DNA of 64,000 bases from Amorphus orientalis (GTDB lineage: Bacteria; Pseudomonadota; Alphaproteobacteria; Rhizobiales; Amorphaceae). The stretch is from positions 1,240,001 to 1,304,000 of the forward strand of contig NZ_JAUSUL010000002.1 in assembly GCF_030814015.1 (NCBI RefSeq), read 5' to 3'. The translations under genes and the position numbers were made by a program. The notes below the pieces were generated by a model. That model had not been told where the DNA came from and did not search any database. It saw nothing but the letters and a program-made list of their open reading frames with translations. Of this stretch, positions 26,915 through 37,856 are shown piece by piece. How positions within the stretch are numbered: position 1 is the stretch's first letter; each line of letters opens with the position of its first letter.

Positions 26915-28854
26915 CACGGAGCCCCCACGCCTGCCAGCATTGCCCAAGTGACGAGTGCCGCGACGCCGATCAGCATCGCGAACGCGTAGTGATAGATGTA
27001 GCCGGTCTGCAGCTTCACGACCCGCTGGGTGACGTCGAGCACCCGATGCGAGACCCCGTCGGGACCGAAGCCGTCGATGAGCCAGCCGTCACCCTTCTTC
27101 CAGAAGAAGCGGCCGATCCACTTCGTCGGACGAACGAAGATCCAGTCATAGAGCTCGTCGAAGTACCACTTGTTCAGGAGGAACTGGTACAGGCCGGGAT
27201 GCTCGCGGGCGAGCGACGCCGGGGTCTTCGGCGACGCCATGTACCACCAGTAGGCCCAGGCCACGCCGAGGATCATCATCACGGTCGGCGCGAGCGGCAC
27301 CCAGCCCGGCAGATGATGCATCTCTTCGAGGATGTGGTTCTCCTCGCCGAGATACAGCGACGTGCGCCAGAAATGCTCGTACTCGTGACCGATGAAGTAG
27401 CCGTGCAGGATGAAGCCCGCGAACAGGGCGCCGCACGACAGCACCGCCAGCGGGATCAGCATCACAGGCGGGCTTTCGTGGGCGTGCTTGAACACGTCCG
27501 CAGAGGCCCGCGTCTTGCCGTGGAAGGTCATGAAGATCAGGCGCCATGAATAGAAGGCGGTGAGCAGCGCGGCCAGCGTCGTCAGCCAGAAGGCATAGGA
27601 CGAGAACGGATTATCGGCTGCGAAGGTCGCCTCGATGATCGCGTCCTTGGAGAAGTAGCCGGACGTGTACGGGAAGCCGGTGATGGCCAGGGTACCGATC
27701 ACCATGCCCGCATAGGTCAGCGGGATCTTCTTCATGAGGCCGCCCATCCGCCGCATGTCCTGCTCGTCGTGCATCGCATGGATGACGGAGCCGGCGCAGA
27801 GGAACAGGAGCGCCTTGAAGAAGCCGTGGGTCATCAGGTGGAAGATGCCGGCCGAATAGGCCCCCACACCGAGCGCGGCGAACATGTAGCCGAGCTGCGA
27901 ACAGGTCGAATAGGCGATGACGCGCTTGATGTCGTTCTGGACGCAGCCGATCGTGGCGGCGAAGAACGCCGTCGTGGCGCCGATGAAGGTGATGAAGGTC
28001 AGCGCGCTCGGCGCGAACTCGTAGACCGGCGACATCCGCGCGACCATGAACACGCCGGCGGTCACCATGGTGGCGGCGTGGATCAGGGCGGAGACCGGGG
28101 TCGGGCCTTCCATGGCGTCCGGCAGCCAGGTGTGCAGGCCGAGCTGCGCCGACTTGCCCATGGCGCCGATGAACAGGAGGAAGCCGATCGTCTCGGCGGC
28201 GTTCAGCTGGTAGCCGAGAAAGGTCATCGTCGTCGTCGACAGCGTCTGGCCATCGGCGAAGATCGTGTCCAGATCGACCGAGCCGACCAGCACGAACAGC
28301 GCAAAGATGCCGAGCATGAAGCCGAAGTCGCCGACCCGGTTGACGACGAAGGCCTTGATCGCCGCGGCGACCGCCGACGGGCGCGTGTACCAGAACCCGA
28401 TCAGAAGATAGGAGGCGAGACCGACGCCCTCCCAGCCGAAGAACATCTGCACCAGGTTGTCCGCCGTCACCAGCATCAGCATGGCGAAGGTGAAGAGGGA
28501 CAGGTAGGCGAAGAAGCGCGGCCGGTCCGGATCGTGGGACATGTAGCCGATCGAGTAGAGGTGCACGAGCGAGGACACGCTCGTCACCACGATCAGCATC
28601 ACCACGGTCAGCGTGTCGATCCGGAGCGACCAGTCGATCTCGAGCGACCCGGACACGATCCACGGCGCGATCGGAACCTTGATGGTCTCCACGTCGGAAA
28701 AGCCGACATGGATGAAGGCCACCCAGGACAGCACCGCGGAGACCAGGAGCAGGCTCGTCGTCACGACCTCGCTGGCGCGCGCGCCGATCAGACGGCCGAA
28801 GATGCCCGCAACGAGGAAGCCGACGAGCGGCAGGAAGACGATTGCAGCATACAT
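26914..28854 (-). CDS. nuoL: NADH-quinone oxidoreductase subunit L
   Basis: A 646-residue distal membrane-arm subunit of complex I, antiporter-like, with the long C-terminal lateral helix expected for NuoL. Blocks seen are [40 protein letters not shown] and [20 protein letters not shown]. The length is normal. It is 7 bases downstream of nuoK and overlaps nuoM by one base. Confidence 0.95.
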   Translation of the reverse strand: MYAAIVFLPLVGFLVAGIFGRLIGARASEVVTTSLLLVSAVLSWVAFIHVGFSDVETIKVPIAPWIVSGSLEIDWSLRIDTLTVVMLIVVTSVSSLVHLYSIGYMSHDPDRPRFFAYLSLFTFAMLMLVTADNLVQMFFGWEGVGLASYLLIGFWYTRPSAVAAAIKAFVVNRVGDFGFMLGIFALFVLVGSVDLDTIFADGQTLSTTTMTFLGYQLNAAETIGFLLFIGAMGKSAQLGLHTWLPDAMEGPTPVSALIHAATMVTAGVFMVARMSPVYEFAPSALTFITFIGATTAFFAATIGCVQNDIKRVIAYSTCSQLGYMFAALGVGAYSAGIFHLMTHGFFKALLFLCAGSVIHAMHDEQDMRRMGGLMKKIPLTYAGMVIGTLAITGFPYTSGYFSKDAIIEATFAADNPFSSYAFWLTTLAALLTAFYSWRLIFMTFHGKTRASADVFKHAHESPPVMLIPLAVLSCGALFAGFILHGYFIGHEYEHFWRTSLYLGEENHILEEMHHLPGWVPLAPTVMMILGVAWAYWWYMASPKTPASLAREHPGLYQFLLNKWYFDELYDWIFVRPTKWIGRFFWKKGDGWLIDGFGPDGVSHRVLDVTQRVVKLQTGYIYHYAFAMLIGVAALVTWAMLAGVGAP

Positions 28855-28861
28855 CGCGCCG

Positions 28862-29170
28862 TCAGCCCTTCATGGCGTTGATGTCTTGCACCGCGATCGA
28901 GCCGCGGTTGCGGAAGAAGACGACCAGGATGGCGAGCCCGATCGCAGCCTCCGCCGCGGCCACGGTCAGAACGAACAGGGCGAACACCTGCCCGACCAGA
29001 TCGCCGAGGAAAGCGGAAAAGGCGATGAAGTTGAGGTTGACCGAAAGCAGGATGAGCTCGATCGCCATCAGGATGACGATGACGTTCCTGCGATTGAGGA
29101 AGATGCCGAACACCCCGAGGGTGAACAGGATCGCCGCAACCGTGAGATAGTGCGCCAGACCGACCGCCAT
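28862..29170 (-). CDS. nuoK: NADH-quinone oxidoreductase subunit K
   Basis: A 102-residue subunit with three membrane helices. The two conserved buried glutamates are in [17 protein letters not shown] and [15 protein letters not shown]. The ATG at 29170 gives the family length and a start of MAVGLAHYL; open frame upstream of it is in the 49-base gap from nuoJ and beyond. Confidence 0.94.
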   Translation of the reverse strand: MAVGLAHYLTVAAILFTLGVFGIFLNRRNVIVILMAIELILLSVNLNFIAFSAFLGDLVGQVFALFVLTVAAAEAAIGLAILVVFFRNRGSIAVQDINAMKG

Positions 29171-29219
29171 TTTCGGTGCTGCCCCTTTCGAGTGTGATCG
29201 TTGGGTCGATCGAGACCGG

Positions 29220-29834
29220 TCAGATTCCCGTACGGGAGGGAACCTTCTTGATCTCGACCGCCTGTTCACGCGTGCGTGCAACTTGCTGACTGATGTCCTG
29301 CCGCTTGACGCCTTCCTTGTGGCGCAGCGTCAGAACGATGGCGCCGATCATCGCGACGAGCAGGATCAGCCCAGCAGCTTGGAAGAAGTATACGAAGCGG
29401 GTGTAGAGGAGGTCGCCGATCGCCGCAATATTGGTGGTCTCGGAGATCGGCGGGATCGGCGCCGTCGCCTGGGCCGACACGTCGGGCGCGATCACCCACG
29501 ACCCCAGCACGAGCAGCAGCTCGATCAGCAGAACGAGGCCGATCAGCCCGCCAACCGGCAGATACTGAAGTGCACCCTGCCGGAGTTCGGCGAAGTCCAC
29601 ATCGAGCATCATGACCACGAACAGGAACAGGACCGCGACGGCACCGACGTAGACGACCACAAGGATCATCGCCAGGAACTCGGCCCCCAGAAGCAGGAAC
29701 AGCCCGGCCGAGTTGAAGAAGGCGAGAATCAGGAACAGCACCGAATGGACCGGGTTGCGCGACGAGATCACCATGAAGGCGGACGCGACGGTCACAGCGG
29801 CGAAAATATAGAAGAAGATTGTCTGAAGGATCAT
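29220..29834 (-). CDS. nuoJ: NADH-quinone oxidoreductase subunit J
   Basis: A 204-residue subunit with five membrane segments. Blocks are [39 protein letters not shown] and [20 protein letters not shown], the last being the hallmark pi-bulge helix. The start at 29834 (MILQTIFFY) is chosen by family alignment over an upstream in-frame Met. Confidence 0.94.
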   Translation of the reverse strand: MILQTIFFYIFAAVTVASAFMVISSRNPVHSVLFLILAFFNSAGLFLLLGAEFLAMILVVVYVGAVAVLFLFVVMMLDVDFAELRQGALQYLPVGGLIGLVLLIELLLVLGSWVIAPDVSAQATAPIPPISETTNIAAIGDLLYTRFVYFFQAAGLILLVAMIGAIVLTLRHKEGVKRQDISQQVARTREQAVEIKKVPSRTGI

Positions 29835-29913
29835 CGCCTTGCCCGCCCCGTGGCCGGAGTGGTGGTCTGCCCGCGTCGTCTCATAGCCGAGCCCTCGTTC
29901 AGCGTCCACAGCA

Positions 29914-30405
29914 TCACCGGAACGGTGCGTCCTGTGCGATATTGCGTGCGATTTCTCGCTCCCAGCGGTCGCCGTTCGCAAGCAGGCGCTCCTTGTCGTA
30001 GTAGAGCTCCTCGCGCGTTTCGGTGGCGAATTCGAAGTTCGGCCCTTCCACGATGGCGTCCACCGGACACGCCTCCTGGCAGAAGCCGCAGTAGATGCAC
30101 TTCACCATGTCGATGTCGTAGCGGGTGGTGCGGCGCGTTCCGTCGTTGCGCCGCGGCCCCGCCTCGATGGTGATCGCCTGGGCCGGACAGATTGCCTCGC
30201 AGAGCTTGCACGCGATGCACCGCTCCTGGCCGTTGGGATAGCGGCGCAGGGCATGCTCCCCGCGAAAGCGCGGCGAGATCGGCCCCTTCTCGAAGGGATA
30301 GTTCAGCGTCGACTTCGGCTTGAAGAAGTAGCGCATCGACAGAAAGAACGCCGATACGAACTCCGACAGCAGCATCGACTTCGCTGCACGGTCCAGGGCT
30401 GCCAT
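29914..30405 (-). CDS. nuoI: NADH-quinone oxidoreductase subunit I
   Basis: A 163-residue ferredoxin-like subunit that carries electrons to cluster N2. Two 4Fe-4S motifs are present: [12 protein letters not shown] (about residue 63 on) and [12 protein letters not shown] (about 102 on). The ATG at 30405 gives the usual [16 protein letters not shown] start. It is 108 bases downstream of an inserted GFA-family gene and 79 bases before nuoJ. Confidence 0.95.
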   Translation of the reverse strand: MAALDRAAKSMLLSEFVSAFFLSMRYFFKPKSTLNYPFEKGPISPRFRGEHALRRYPNGQERCIACKLCEAICPAQAITIEAGPRRNDGTRRTTRYDIDMVKCIYCGFCQEACPVDAIVEGPNFEFATETREELYYDKERLLANGDRWEREIARNIAQDAPFR

Positions 30406-30513
30406 TGCTCTCGTCCTCGTCGTCCAAGTTTGGCACGGAAGGCCCTCGGAGGGCCGCCGCACCCGGTGTCGTCAGTCGCTTCCGCCCGGCACTTCCGGAC
30501 GGGCGCGGTCCAG

Positions 30514-30945
30514 TCAGTTCACAGCGGCCTTGCGGGCCCGCGAAAACGTCTCGTGGCGCGGAAGGCCATCGTCGAACGTCACGTACGGAAGCTTCGTGCT
30601 CCAGAACGCATGTGCCTCCGGCGTGATCCGATCGGGAGCGTCAAAGGTCCCGATCGCCAGATAGATCTCGTCATCGGGAATGGTCGGATCCCGGTAGCCG
30701 ATCGGCGACCCGCATCGACCGCACCATTCCCGCCGCGTGCCGCCCGCAGACCCGGGTCGCGACTGAGGTGCGCCCGTCCAGGTCACCTCCGCAGCGCGGA
30801 ACCCGACCCAGAGCGTAACCGGCGCACCGGTTGCCTGCCGGCAGTCGGAGCAGTGGCAATAGGCGGCCCACACCGGATCCGTTTCCGCGGAAAACCGGAT
30901 GGCGCCGCAGGCACAGCCGCCCGTATGTCCGACCGCCGTTTCCAT
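30514..30945 (-). CDS. GFA-family zinc protein embedded in the nuo operon (copy 1)
   Basis: A 143-residue protein of the GFA/CENP-V fold (family named after glutathione-dependent formaldehyde-activating enzyme). Zinc-binding blocks are GGCACGAIRF (about residues 9-18), YCHCSDCRQATGAP (29-42) and WCGRCGSPIGY (near 74). The ATG lies one base after the nuoH stop, so its translation is coupled to nuoH. It is not a known complex I subunit. The substrate is unknown; the family name does not prove formaldehyde chemistry. A paralogue lies between nuoC and nuoD. Confidence 0.85.
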   Translation of the reverse strand: METAVGHTGGCACGAIRFSAETDPVWAAYCHCSDCRQATGAPVTLWVGFRAAEVTWTGAPQSRPGSAGGTRREWCGRCGSPIGYRDPTIPDDEIYLAIGTFDAPDRITPEAHAFWSTKLPYVTFDDGLPRHETFSRARKAAVN

Positions 30946-30946
30946 A

Positions 30947-31996
30947 TCAGGCGTACCAACCCGTCAGCTTCAGCACCAGCGCGACCACGACGACCGCAAC
31001 CAGCGAGATCGGCAGGAAGACCTTCCAGCCGAGCCGCATCAGCTGGTCGTAGCGGTAGCGGGGCACCATCGCCTTCACCATGGCGAACATGAAGAAGACC
31101 AGCAGGCACTTCAGTGCGAACCAGATGACACCCGGGATCCAGGTGAACGGCGCAACGTCGATCGGGGGGAGCCAGCCGCCCATGAACAGGATCGTCATCA
31201 GCGCGCACATCAGCGCGATGGAGACGTACTCACCGAGCATGAACATCATGTACGGGATCGAGCCGTACTCGACCATGAAGCCGGCAACGAGTTCCGATTC
31301 CGCTTCCGGCAGGTCGAACGGCGGCCGGTTCGTCTCGGCCAGCGCGGAGATGAAGAACACCACGAACATCGGGAACAGCGGCAGCCAGTACCAGTTCAGG
31401 ATCGACAGCCACGGCAGGCCGAGCATGGTTGCCAGCCCGGTCTGCTGGGAGGCCACGATCTCCGTCAGGTTCAGCGAGCCGACACACAGGAGCACCGTGA
31501 TGATCACGAAGCCGATGGAGACCTCGTAGGAGACCATCTGGGCCGCCGAGCGGAGCGCGCCGAGGAACGGGTATTTCGAGTTGGACGCCCAGCCGCCCAT
31601 GATGACGCCGTACACGCCCAGCGAGGAAATCGCGAAAATGTAGAGGATGCCGACATTGATGTCGGCGATCACCCAGCCTTCGGCGACCGGAACGACGGCC
31701 CACGCGGCCATCGACAGGATTACGGTGACCAGCGGCGCGAGAAGGAAGACCGTCTTGTCGGACCCGGCCGGCACGACCGGCTCCTTCAGGGCGAACTTGC
31801 CCAGGTCGGCGAACGACTGCAACAGGCCGTAGGCGCCGACCACGTTCGGGCCGCGCCGCATCTGGACGGCGGCCCAGATCTTGCGGTCCGCCAGCAGGAT
31901 GTACGCGATGATCACGAGCAGGAGCACCAGCAGCAGCAGGCTCTGGCCGAGCATGATCAAGAACGGAATGAAATAGGTCGACCAGAAGTCGCTCAT
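30947..31996 (-). CDS. nuoH: NADH-quinone oxidoreductase subunit H
   Basis: A 349-residue membrane subunit at the junction of the two arms, where quinone enters. Eight membrane segments; conserved blocks are [32 protein letters not shown] and the acidic loop [20 protein letters not shown]. The length is normal. Upstream is the racemase gene, and downstream a GFA gene begins immediately after its stop. Confidence 0.95.
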   Translation of the reverse strand: MSDFWSTYFIPFLIMLGQSLLLLVLLLVIIAYILLADRKIWAAVQMRRGPNVVGAYGLLQSFADLGKFALKEPVVPAGSDKTVFLLAPLVTVILSMAAWAVVPVAEGWVIADINVGILYIFAISSLGVYGVIMGGWASNSKYPFLGALRSAAQMVSYEVSIGFVIITVLLCVGSLNLTEIVASQQTGLATMLGLPWLSILNWYWLPLFPMFVVFFISALAETNRPPFDLPEAESELVAGFMVEYGSIPYMMFMLGEYVSIALMCALMTILFMGGWLPPIDVAPFTWIPGVIWFALKCLLVFFMFAMVKAMVPRYRYDQLMRLGWKVFLPISLVAVVVVALVLKLTGWYA

Positions 31997-32018
31997 GACC
32001 TTTCGGCCCCCTCGCTCG

Positions 32019-32750
32019 TCATGCCGTCACCTTTTGGCCGCATGCGACATCGAATGCCTCAGCCGCATGAATGGATGTCGTGTCGAAAACCGGAGCCGGC
32101 GCGTTCGACTGGTCGAGCAGCAGTCCGACTTCCGTGCAGCCGAGAATCAGGCAGTCGGCCCCGCGCTCCACGAGCCGCTCCGCGATCCGCTGATAGGCTT
32201 CGCGGGAAGCCTCCCGGATCTCGCCCTTGCACAGCTCGTCATAGATGACGCGATGCGTTTGTGCGCGGTCTTCGGCCTCCGGGACGATGACGTCAAGCCC
32301 ATGGGCCTTCGCCAGCCGTCCGACATAGAAGTCTTCTTCCATGGTGAACCGGGTCGCCATCAGGCCAGGACGGCTGAATCCGGCGCGCCGGACCGCCTCG
32401 CCCGTCGCATCGGCGATGTGTACGAACGGCACGCCGATGGCCGCCTCGATTTCCGGGGCGACCTTGTGCATCGTGTTCGTGGCCAGGACGATCACCCCCG
32501 CCCCGGCCCGTTCGAGCCGGCCGGCGAAGTCGGCGAGCAGAGCCCCTGCCCGCGCCCAGTCGCCATCCGCCTGCCACTCCGCCACCGGCGCGAAGTCCAC
32601 CGACCACATGACGATCTCGGCGGAATGCAGACCGCCGAACCGCTCGCGCGCCAGCTGATTCAGCCGCGCATAGTAGAGCGCCGTCGATTCCGCACTCATC
32701 CCGCCGATGAGGCCGATCGGTGTCATCATGGCCTGAGGGTGGACGGTCAT
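32019..32750 (-). CDS. Aspartate/glutamate racemase family protein (YgeA-like), embedded in nuo operon
   Basis: A 243-residue racemase-fold protein. The N-terminal [16 protein letters not shown] is typical. The first catalytic position reads [10 protein letters not shown], Thr instead of Cys, while the second is [12 protein letters not shown] with Cys. This Thr/Cys pairing matches that described for E. coli YgeA, which racemises L-Asp/L-Glu weakly. It may therefore make D-amino acids or have another role. It lies 10 bases after the nuoG stop and 22 bases before nuoH, so it is transcribed with complex I. No link to complex I is known. Confidence 0.85.
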   Translation of the reverse strand: MTVHPQAMMTPIGLIGGMSAESTALYYARLNQLARERFGGLHSAEIVMWSVDFAPVAEWQADGDWARAGALLADFAGRLERAGAGVIVLATNTMHKVAPEIEAAIGVPFVHIADATGEAVRRAGFSRPGLMATRFTMEEDFYVGRLAKAHGLDVIVPEAEDRAQTHRVIYDELCKGEIREASREAYQRIAERLVERGADCLILGCTEVGLLLDQSNAPAPVFDTTSIHAAEAFDVACGQKVTA

Positions 32751-32760
32751 GCCGATTGCC

Positions 32761-34860
32761 CTACTCCGCCGCCTCGACCGACGTCCGCTCGCGCGCCAGC
32801 GCGGAGCATTCGGCCATGACGGCCGAGGCGCGCGTGATCGGATTGGTCAGATAGAAATCGGTGATCGGAGAGGCGAACGGCGCGCTGTCGACAGTCCCGC
32901 CGACATCGGCAAGCGATTTCAGCGCAGCGATGTCCGCCGGCTCAATGGCATCGACGTCGCCCAGGTGCGGATGCTTCTCCACCATGGCCGCGCGCAACTG
33001 GCCCAGGGAATCGTAGGGCAGCTGCTGGCCAAGATGCGGCGACAGGGCCCGAAGGATCGCCCAGTCCTCGCGCGCGTCACCAGGCGGGAACGCAGCCCGG
33101 TTAGAGCGCTGCGGCCGCCCTTCGGTGTTCACCCAGGTGCCCGGCTTCTCGGTGTAGGCCGCACCCGGCAGGATGACGTCGGCCCGGTGGGCGCCGGCAT
33201 CGCCATGGGTGCCCACATAGACGACGAACGCATTGCCGAGCCGCGACATGTCTATCTCGTCGGCGCCCATCAGGAACACCAGGTCGAGATCGCCGGCACT
33301 GGCCGCGTCCAGGATGCCCGCGACGTCCTTGCCGCCCTCGCCCGGCACGCAGCCGACATCGAGGCCGCCAACGCGGGACGCCGCCGTATGCAGGACGGAA
33401 AACCCGTTCCACGTGTCGCTGACCGCACCGACGGCATCCGCCGCCTTGGCCGCGAGCGACAGCACCGCCGCCCCGTCGGGACGGGTCAGAGCGCCCTGGC
33501 CGATCAGGATGACCGGGTTCTGCGCGGACTTCAGGATCTCGGCGAAGGAATGGGTCCCGTCAGCGATTTCCTTGAGTGTGTCCGGGCCGGCCCCGAGATA
33601 TTCGTAGTCGTAGGTGAGGTCCGGACGCTCGCCGATGACGCCGACCGGCAGCGGGCCCATCCGCCAGCGCTTGCGGATCCGCGCGTTGAGAATCGCGGCC
33701 TCCCAGCGCGGGTTGGCGCCGACGATCAGCAGCGCGTCGCAGCCCTCGATACCTTCGATGGTCGTGTTGAACAGGTAGCTTGCGCGGCCCATGGCCGGAT
33801 CGAGCTTCGTCCCGTCCTGGCGCGCATCGACGTTCGCAACGCCGAGCCGGTCCATCAGGTCCTTCAGCGCGAACAGCTCTTCCGTCGAAGCCAGATCGCC
33901 GCCGATCGCTGCCATCTTCTCCGGCGCGCTCGCCTTGGCCTTCTCCGCGATTGCAGCGAACGCCTCGTTCCAGCTCGCCGGCGTCAGCCGTCCGTCCTTC
34001 TTGACGTAGGGCCGATCGAGCCGCTGCGTCCTGAGGCCGTCCCAGATGAAGCGGGTCTTGTCGGAGATCCACTCCTCGTTCACCGCCTCGTTGAGACGCG
34101 GCATGACGCGCATCACTTCGCGCCCGCGGCAGTCGACACGGATCGCCGAGCCGAGCGCGTCCATCACGTCGATGGATTCGGTCTTGGACAGCTCCCAGGG
34201 GCGCGCCTTGAAGGCATAGGGGCGCGAGGTCAGGGCGCCGACCGGGCACAGATCGATCACGTTGCCCTGCAGCTCCGAGCCCATCGCGTGCTCGAGATAG
34301 GTGGTGATCTCCATGTCCTCGCCGCGCCCGATCGCACCGAGATCCGGCACGCCGGCCACCTCGGTCGTGAAGCGCACGCAGCGGGTGCAGTGGATGCACC
34401 GGGTCATGATCGTCTTGACCAGCGGGCCGATATATTTGTCCTCGACGGCGCGCTTGTTCTCGTGGAAGCGCGAGCCGGAGACGCCGTAGGCCATCGCCTG
34501 GTCCTGCAGGTCGCACTCGCCACCCTGGTCGCAGATCGGGCAATCCAGCGGGTGATTGATCAGCAGGAATTCCATCACCCCTTCGCGCGCCTTCTTCACG
34601 AAGGGCGTGCGGGTGTTCACCTGGGGCGGAGACCCGTCCTTGCCGGGGCGCAGATCGCGCACGCCCATGGCGCAAGACGCCACCGGCTTCGGCGGACCGC
34701 CGACGACCTCGACGAGGCACATGCGGCAGTTACCGGCGATCGAAAGCCGGTCATGGAAACAGAAGCGCGGTACCTCGGCACCCGCCTCCTCGCAGGCCTG
34801 CAGGAGCGTGAAGTGATCCGGAACTTCGATCTCGGATCCGTCGACGATCAGCTTGGCCAT
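32761..34860 (-). CDS. nuoG: NADH-quinone oxidoreductase subunit G
   Basis: A 699-residue peripheral-arm subunit. The N-terminus holds the 2Fe-2S site ([20 protein letters not shown]), the [15 protein letters not shown] cluster region and a [10 protein letters not shown] 4Fe-4S motif; the rest is a molybdopterin-oxidoreductase-like fold that has lost its cofactor. The length is typical of alphaproteobacterial NuoG. It starts three bases after the pentapeptide-repeat gene. Confidence 0.95.
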   Translation of the reverse strand: MAKLIVDGSEIEVPDHFTLLQACEEAGAEVPRFCFHDRLSIAGNCRMCLVEVVGGPPKPVASCAMGVRDLRPGKDGSPPQVNTRTPFVKKAREGVMEFLLINHPLDCPICDQGGECDLQDQAMAYGVSGSRFHENKRAVEDKYIGPLVKTIMTRCIHCTRCVRFTTEVAGVPDLGAIGRGEDMEITTYLEHAMGSELQGNVIDLCPVGALTSRPYAFKARPWELSKTESIDVMDALGSAIRVDCRGREVMRVMPRLNEAVNEEWISDKTRFIWDGLRTQRLDRPYVKKDGRLTPASWNEAFAAIAEKAKASAPEKMAAIGGDLASTEELFALKDLMDRLGVANVDARQDGTKLDPAMGRASYLFNTTIEGIEGCDALLIVGANPRWEAAILNARIRKRWRMGPLPVGVIGERPDLTYDYEYLGAGPDTLKEIADGTHSFAEILKSAQNPVILIGQGALTRPDGAAVLSLAAKAADAVGAVSDTWNGFSVLHTAASRVGGLDVGCVPGEGGKDVAGILDAASAGDLDLVFLMGADEIDMSRLGNAFVVYVGTHGDAGAHRADVILPGAAYTEKPGTWVNTEGRPQRSNRAAFPPGDAREDWAILRALSPHLGQQLPYDSLGQLRAAMVEKHPHLGDVDAIEPADIAALKSLADVGGTVDSAPFASPITDFYLTNPITRASAVMAECSALARERTSVEAAE

Positions 34861-34863
34861 CGA

Positions 34864-35196
34864 TCAGTTTCCCTCGTTCGTCGCGGCGGAAAAACCGCCG
34901 TCGCTGTGTCCGGCAAAGGCCGCGAACAGATCGCTCACCAGCACGCCATTGATCTGCATGCCCGCAATTTGAGCGTCCTCGATCCGGACGTTGCTCAGAT
35001 TGACGTCCGAGAACGTCGCGTTCGAGAGGTTCGCGTCCGCAATCCGGGCGTTGGTCAGGTTTACGCGCGTGATCTTCGCCACCGACAGATTGACGTTGGT
35101 GAAGCAGGTGTTCGACATGTTGACGTCGTCGAACACAGAGTTCGAAACGATCGCGTTCTTGACGCTGAGTTCGTCACGGACCTCGTGGATCTCCAT
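34864..35196 (-). CDS. Pentapeptide-repeat protein embedded between nuoF and nuoG
   Basis: A 110-residue protein in which residues about 17-80 form pentapeptide repeats of the A(N/D)LxN type (VNLSVAKITRVNLTNARIAD, then ANLSNATFSDVNLSN). Such repeats fold as a right-handed beta-helix. There is no signal peptide or membrane span. It is 9 bases after nuoF and 3 before nuoG, with no room for its own promoter, so it is made along with the NADH-dehydrogenase module. Its role is unknown; an assembly function is only a guess. Confidence 0.8.
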   Translation of the reverse strand: MEIHEVRDELSVKNAIVSNSVFDDVNMSNTCFTNVNLSVAKITRVNLTNARIADANLSNATFSDVNLSNVRIEDAQIAGMQINGVLVSDLFAAFAGHSDGGFSAATNEGN

Positions 35197-35205
35197 CGTA
35201 CGCCC

Positions 35206-36507
35206 CTACTCCGCCGCAACGGCCGGGCGGCCGGCATCGGCGGCGCGCCGCTTGGCAATACGGTTCTCGATCTCGGGGCGGAAATGCCGGATCAGGCCCT
35301 GGATCGGCCACGCCGCCGCATCGCCGAGGGCGCAGATGGTGTGGCCCTCGACCTGCTTGGTCACCTCCAGGAGCATGTCGATCTCGGCCGGGTCGGCGCG
35401 GCCCTCGACCAGGCGCTCCATCACCCGCCACATCCAGCCGGTGCCTTCGCGGCACGGCGTGCACTGGCCGCACGATTCGTGCTTGTAGAAGTGCGCCAGA
35501 CGGGCGATCGCCTTCACGATGTCGGTCGACCGGTCCATGACGATGACCGCGGCCGTGCCGAGGCCCGACTTCTTGTCGCGCAGCGTGTCGAAGTCCATCG
35601 GCAGGTCCTGGCATTCCGACGCCGGCAGGCACGGAACCGACGAGCCGCCCGGAATGATCGCGAGCAGGTTGTCCCAACCGCCCCGGATGCCGCCGCAGTG
35701 CTTCTCCACGAGTTCGCGGAAGGGAATGCCCATCTCCTCTTCCACCGTGCACGGCCGCTCGACATGGCCGGAGATGCAGAAGAGCTTGGTGCCGGCATTG
35801 TTCGGCTTGCCGAGACCGGCGAACCAGGACGGGCCGCGCCGCAGGATTTCCGGCGCAACCGCAATCGATTCCACGTTGTTCACCGTGGACGGGCAGCCGT
35901 AGACGCCGACATTCGCCGGGAACGGCGGCTTCAGGCGGGGCTGGCCCTTCTTGCCTTCCAGGCTTTCCAGAAGCGCCGTCTCCTCGCCGCAGATATACGC
36001 CCCGGCACCGTGGTGGACGAGGATGTCCATGTCCCAGCCGTGGACGTTGTTCTTGCCGATCAGCCGGGCCTCGTAGGCCTGGTCGACGGCCGCCTGCAGG
36101 TGCTCGCGTTCGCGGATGAACTCGCCGCGCACATAGATGAAGGCGGTATGCGCGCCCATCGCCACGCCGGCGATCAGGCAGCCCTCGATCAGGAGATGCG
36201 GATCGTGCCGCATGATCTCCCGGTCCTTGCAGGTTCCCGGCTCGGATTCGTCGGCGTTGACCACCACGTAGTGCGGCCGCTGCGGATCGACTTCCTTGGG
36301 CATGAACGACCATTTCAGGCCGGTCGGGAAGCCCGCGCCGCCGCGCCCGCGCAGATTGGACGCCTTCATCTGTTCGACGATCCACTCGCGGCCGTTGTCC
36401 ACGAATTCCTTCGTGCGATGCCACTGGCCACGCTTGCGCGCGCCTTCCAGGCCCCAGTCGTGGAAGCCATAGAGATTGGTGAAGATGCGGTCCTTGTCGG
36501 CGAGCAT
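35206..36507 (-). CDS. nuoF: NADH-quinone oxidoreductase subunit F
   Basis: A 433-residue subunit that binds NADH and FMN and oxidises NADH. The glycine-rich loop is [13 protein letters not shown] (about residues 54-66), the FMN/NADH region has [14 protein letters not shown], and the 4Fe-4S site is [15 protein letters not shown] (about 350 on). The ATG at 36507 gives [14 protein letters not shown] and sits two bases after the nuoE stop codon. Confidence 0.95.
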   Translation of the reverse strand: MLADKDRIFTNLYGFHDWGLEGARKRGQWHRTKEFVDNGREWIVEQMKASNLRGRGGAGFPTGLKWSFMPKEVDPQRPHYVVVNADESEPGTCKDREIMRHDPHLLIEGCLIAGVAMGAHTAFIYVRGEFIREREHLQAAVDQAYEARLIGKNNVHGWDMDILVHHGAGAYICGEETALLESLEGKKGQPRLKPPFPANVGVYGCPSTVNNVESIAVAPEILRRGPSWFAGLGKPNNAGTKLFCISGHVERPCTVEEEMGIPFRELVEKHCGGIRGGWDNLLAIIPGGSSVPCLPASECQDLPMDFDTLRDKKSGLGTAAVIVMDRSTDIVKAIARLAHFYKHESCGQCTPCREGTGWMWRVMERLVEGRADPAEIDMLLEVTKQVEGHTICALGDAAAWPIQGLIRHFRPEIENRIAKRRAADAGRPAVAAE

Positions 36508-36509
36508 CG

Positions 36510-37751
36510 TCAGCTCTCCTTGTCGGTCTTCTTGGCGGCGAGCGTCTTGGCCTGCTCGATCCAATCCTCGCGCTCAACGCGACCCTTGAACTTCAGGTAG
36601 GTCTCGACCCAGGCCACGTTGTCCGGCGTCCAGTCCGCGATCTGTCCGAACTCGTGGATACCGAGGTCTTTCAGCGTGCTTTCGATCTTCGGGCCGATGC
36701 CGTTGATCTGCTGCAGATCGTCGGTTTCGCCCGCCTCCGCGGAGCGGAGTTCCGGCTTCGTGCCGACAGCGTCCGCGCGGTCTTCGGGGCTGGCGTCGGT
36801 GGGAAGCGTGGCCAGCTTCTTCTCGCGACGGTCGGCATCGGCCTCCGCGGCCTGCTCCGGCGTTTCCTGCTGAGCCTTGACCTTCGGCGGCGCTTCCGGA
36901 TCGGGTCCGGTCTCCGATCGCTCCTGATCGGCCGCATGGACCGTGGAGGTGGACGGCGCGCCCTTCTCGTCGCTCGTGGCCAGACCGGATTTCCGCGCAG
37001 CCGCCGCCTCGGCGTCGTCCTCGCCCTGAGGCCGCCCCTTCTGTTTGCCGGCAGCCTCTGGCGACGACGGATCGACCGACGTGTCTGCTTCCGGGTCTGC
37101 CGCAGCGGACGTCTTCGACGTGTCGTCCCGATACCGGCTGCCGTCGTAGAGCGCGGGATCGGTCAGCGAGGTCGCCCCCGTGACCGGCTCTGACGACTTG
37201 CGGTCGCTCTGGGGGCCGGGCTCAGGCGGTTTGCCGGCGGCATAGCCGTCGATGAGCGCCTCGAACGTTTCCGGCGTCAGATCCTCGAACGTGTCGGGAC
37301 CGACCTGGACCATCGGCGCGTTGACGCAGGCCCCGAGGCACTCGACCTCCTCCCACGAGAACCGGCCGTCCTCCGAGACCTCGAACGCATGACCGTTGAT
37401 CCGGCGCTTGCAGATCGCCACCAGCTCTTCCGCGCCGCGCAGCTGGCACGGCGTGGTGCCGCACACCTGGATGTGCGCCGTGGTGCCCACCGGCTTCAGC
37501 TGGAACATGGTGTAGAACGTGGCGTTCTCCAGAACGCGGATATACGGCATGTCCAGCATGTCGGCGACCAGACGGATCGCCGGCTCAGGAAGCCAGCCGT
37601 GCTGCTCCTGGGCGCGCCAGAGCAGCGGAACCACCGCAGAAGCTTGCCGGCCTTCCGGATACTTCGCGATCGTCTTCTTGGCCCATTCCAGGTTCTCGGG
37701 CGTAAACGAGAAACTGTCGGGCTGCACTTCGGCGAGACGACGAACGGCCAT
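36510..37751 (-). CDS. nuoE: NADH-quinone oxidoreductase subunit E with long C-terminal extension
   Basis: A 413-residue form of the 2Fe-2S subunit, which is usually about 160-240 residues. The thioredoxin-like core fills residues about 1-175, with [10 protein letters not shown] and [11 protein letters not shown] as cluster ligands. Then comes an acidic, Glu/Ala/Pro/Ser-rich linker of about 165 residues that looks disordered. The last 65 residues ([20 protein letters not shown] onward) form a helix-hairpin-helix-like domain of the kind found at the ends of some rhizobial proteins. The start at 37751 ([11 protein letters not shown]) is chosen by alignment. Similar extensions are known in Rhizobiales, their role is not. 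Confidence 0.92.
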   Translation of the reverse strand: MAVRRLAEVQPDSFSFTPENLEWAKKTIAKYPEGRQASAVVPLLWRAQEQHGWLPEPAIRLVADMLDMPYIRVLENATFYTMFQLKPVGTTAHIQVCGTTPCQLRGAEELVAICKRRINGHAFEVSEDGRFSWEEVECLGACVNAPMVQVGPDTFEDLTPETFEALIDGYAAGKPPEPGPQSDRKSSEPVTGATSLTDPALYDGSRYRDDTSKTSAAADPEADTSVDPSSPEAAGKQKGRPQGEDDAEAAAARKSGLATSDEKGAPSTSTVHAADQERSETGPDPEAPPKVKAQQETPEQAAEADADRREKKLATLPTDASPEDRADAVGTKPELRSAEAGETDDLQQINGIGPKIESTLKDLGIHEFGQIADWTPDNVAWVETYLKFKGRVEREDWIEQAKTLAAKKTDKES

Positions 37752-37856
37752 GACCTGTCGCAAACCTCCGCATTGCGGGTGCGCGTGGGACCACGCGCAA
37801 CTTCGAACACACACATCCGGGCAGATGCCCGGCCGTCATTTCGGCCTGTCGGACCG

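Noticed and set aside
32749-36600. A 1283-codon plus-strand open frame opposite nuoG, the pentapeptide gene and nuoF
   Set aside because: Arg/Asp/His/Ala-rich composition typical of the complement of G+C-rich codons; the opposite strand holds fully recognisable complex I genes.
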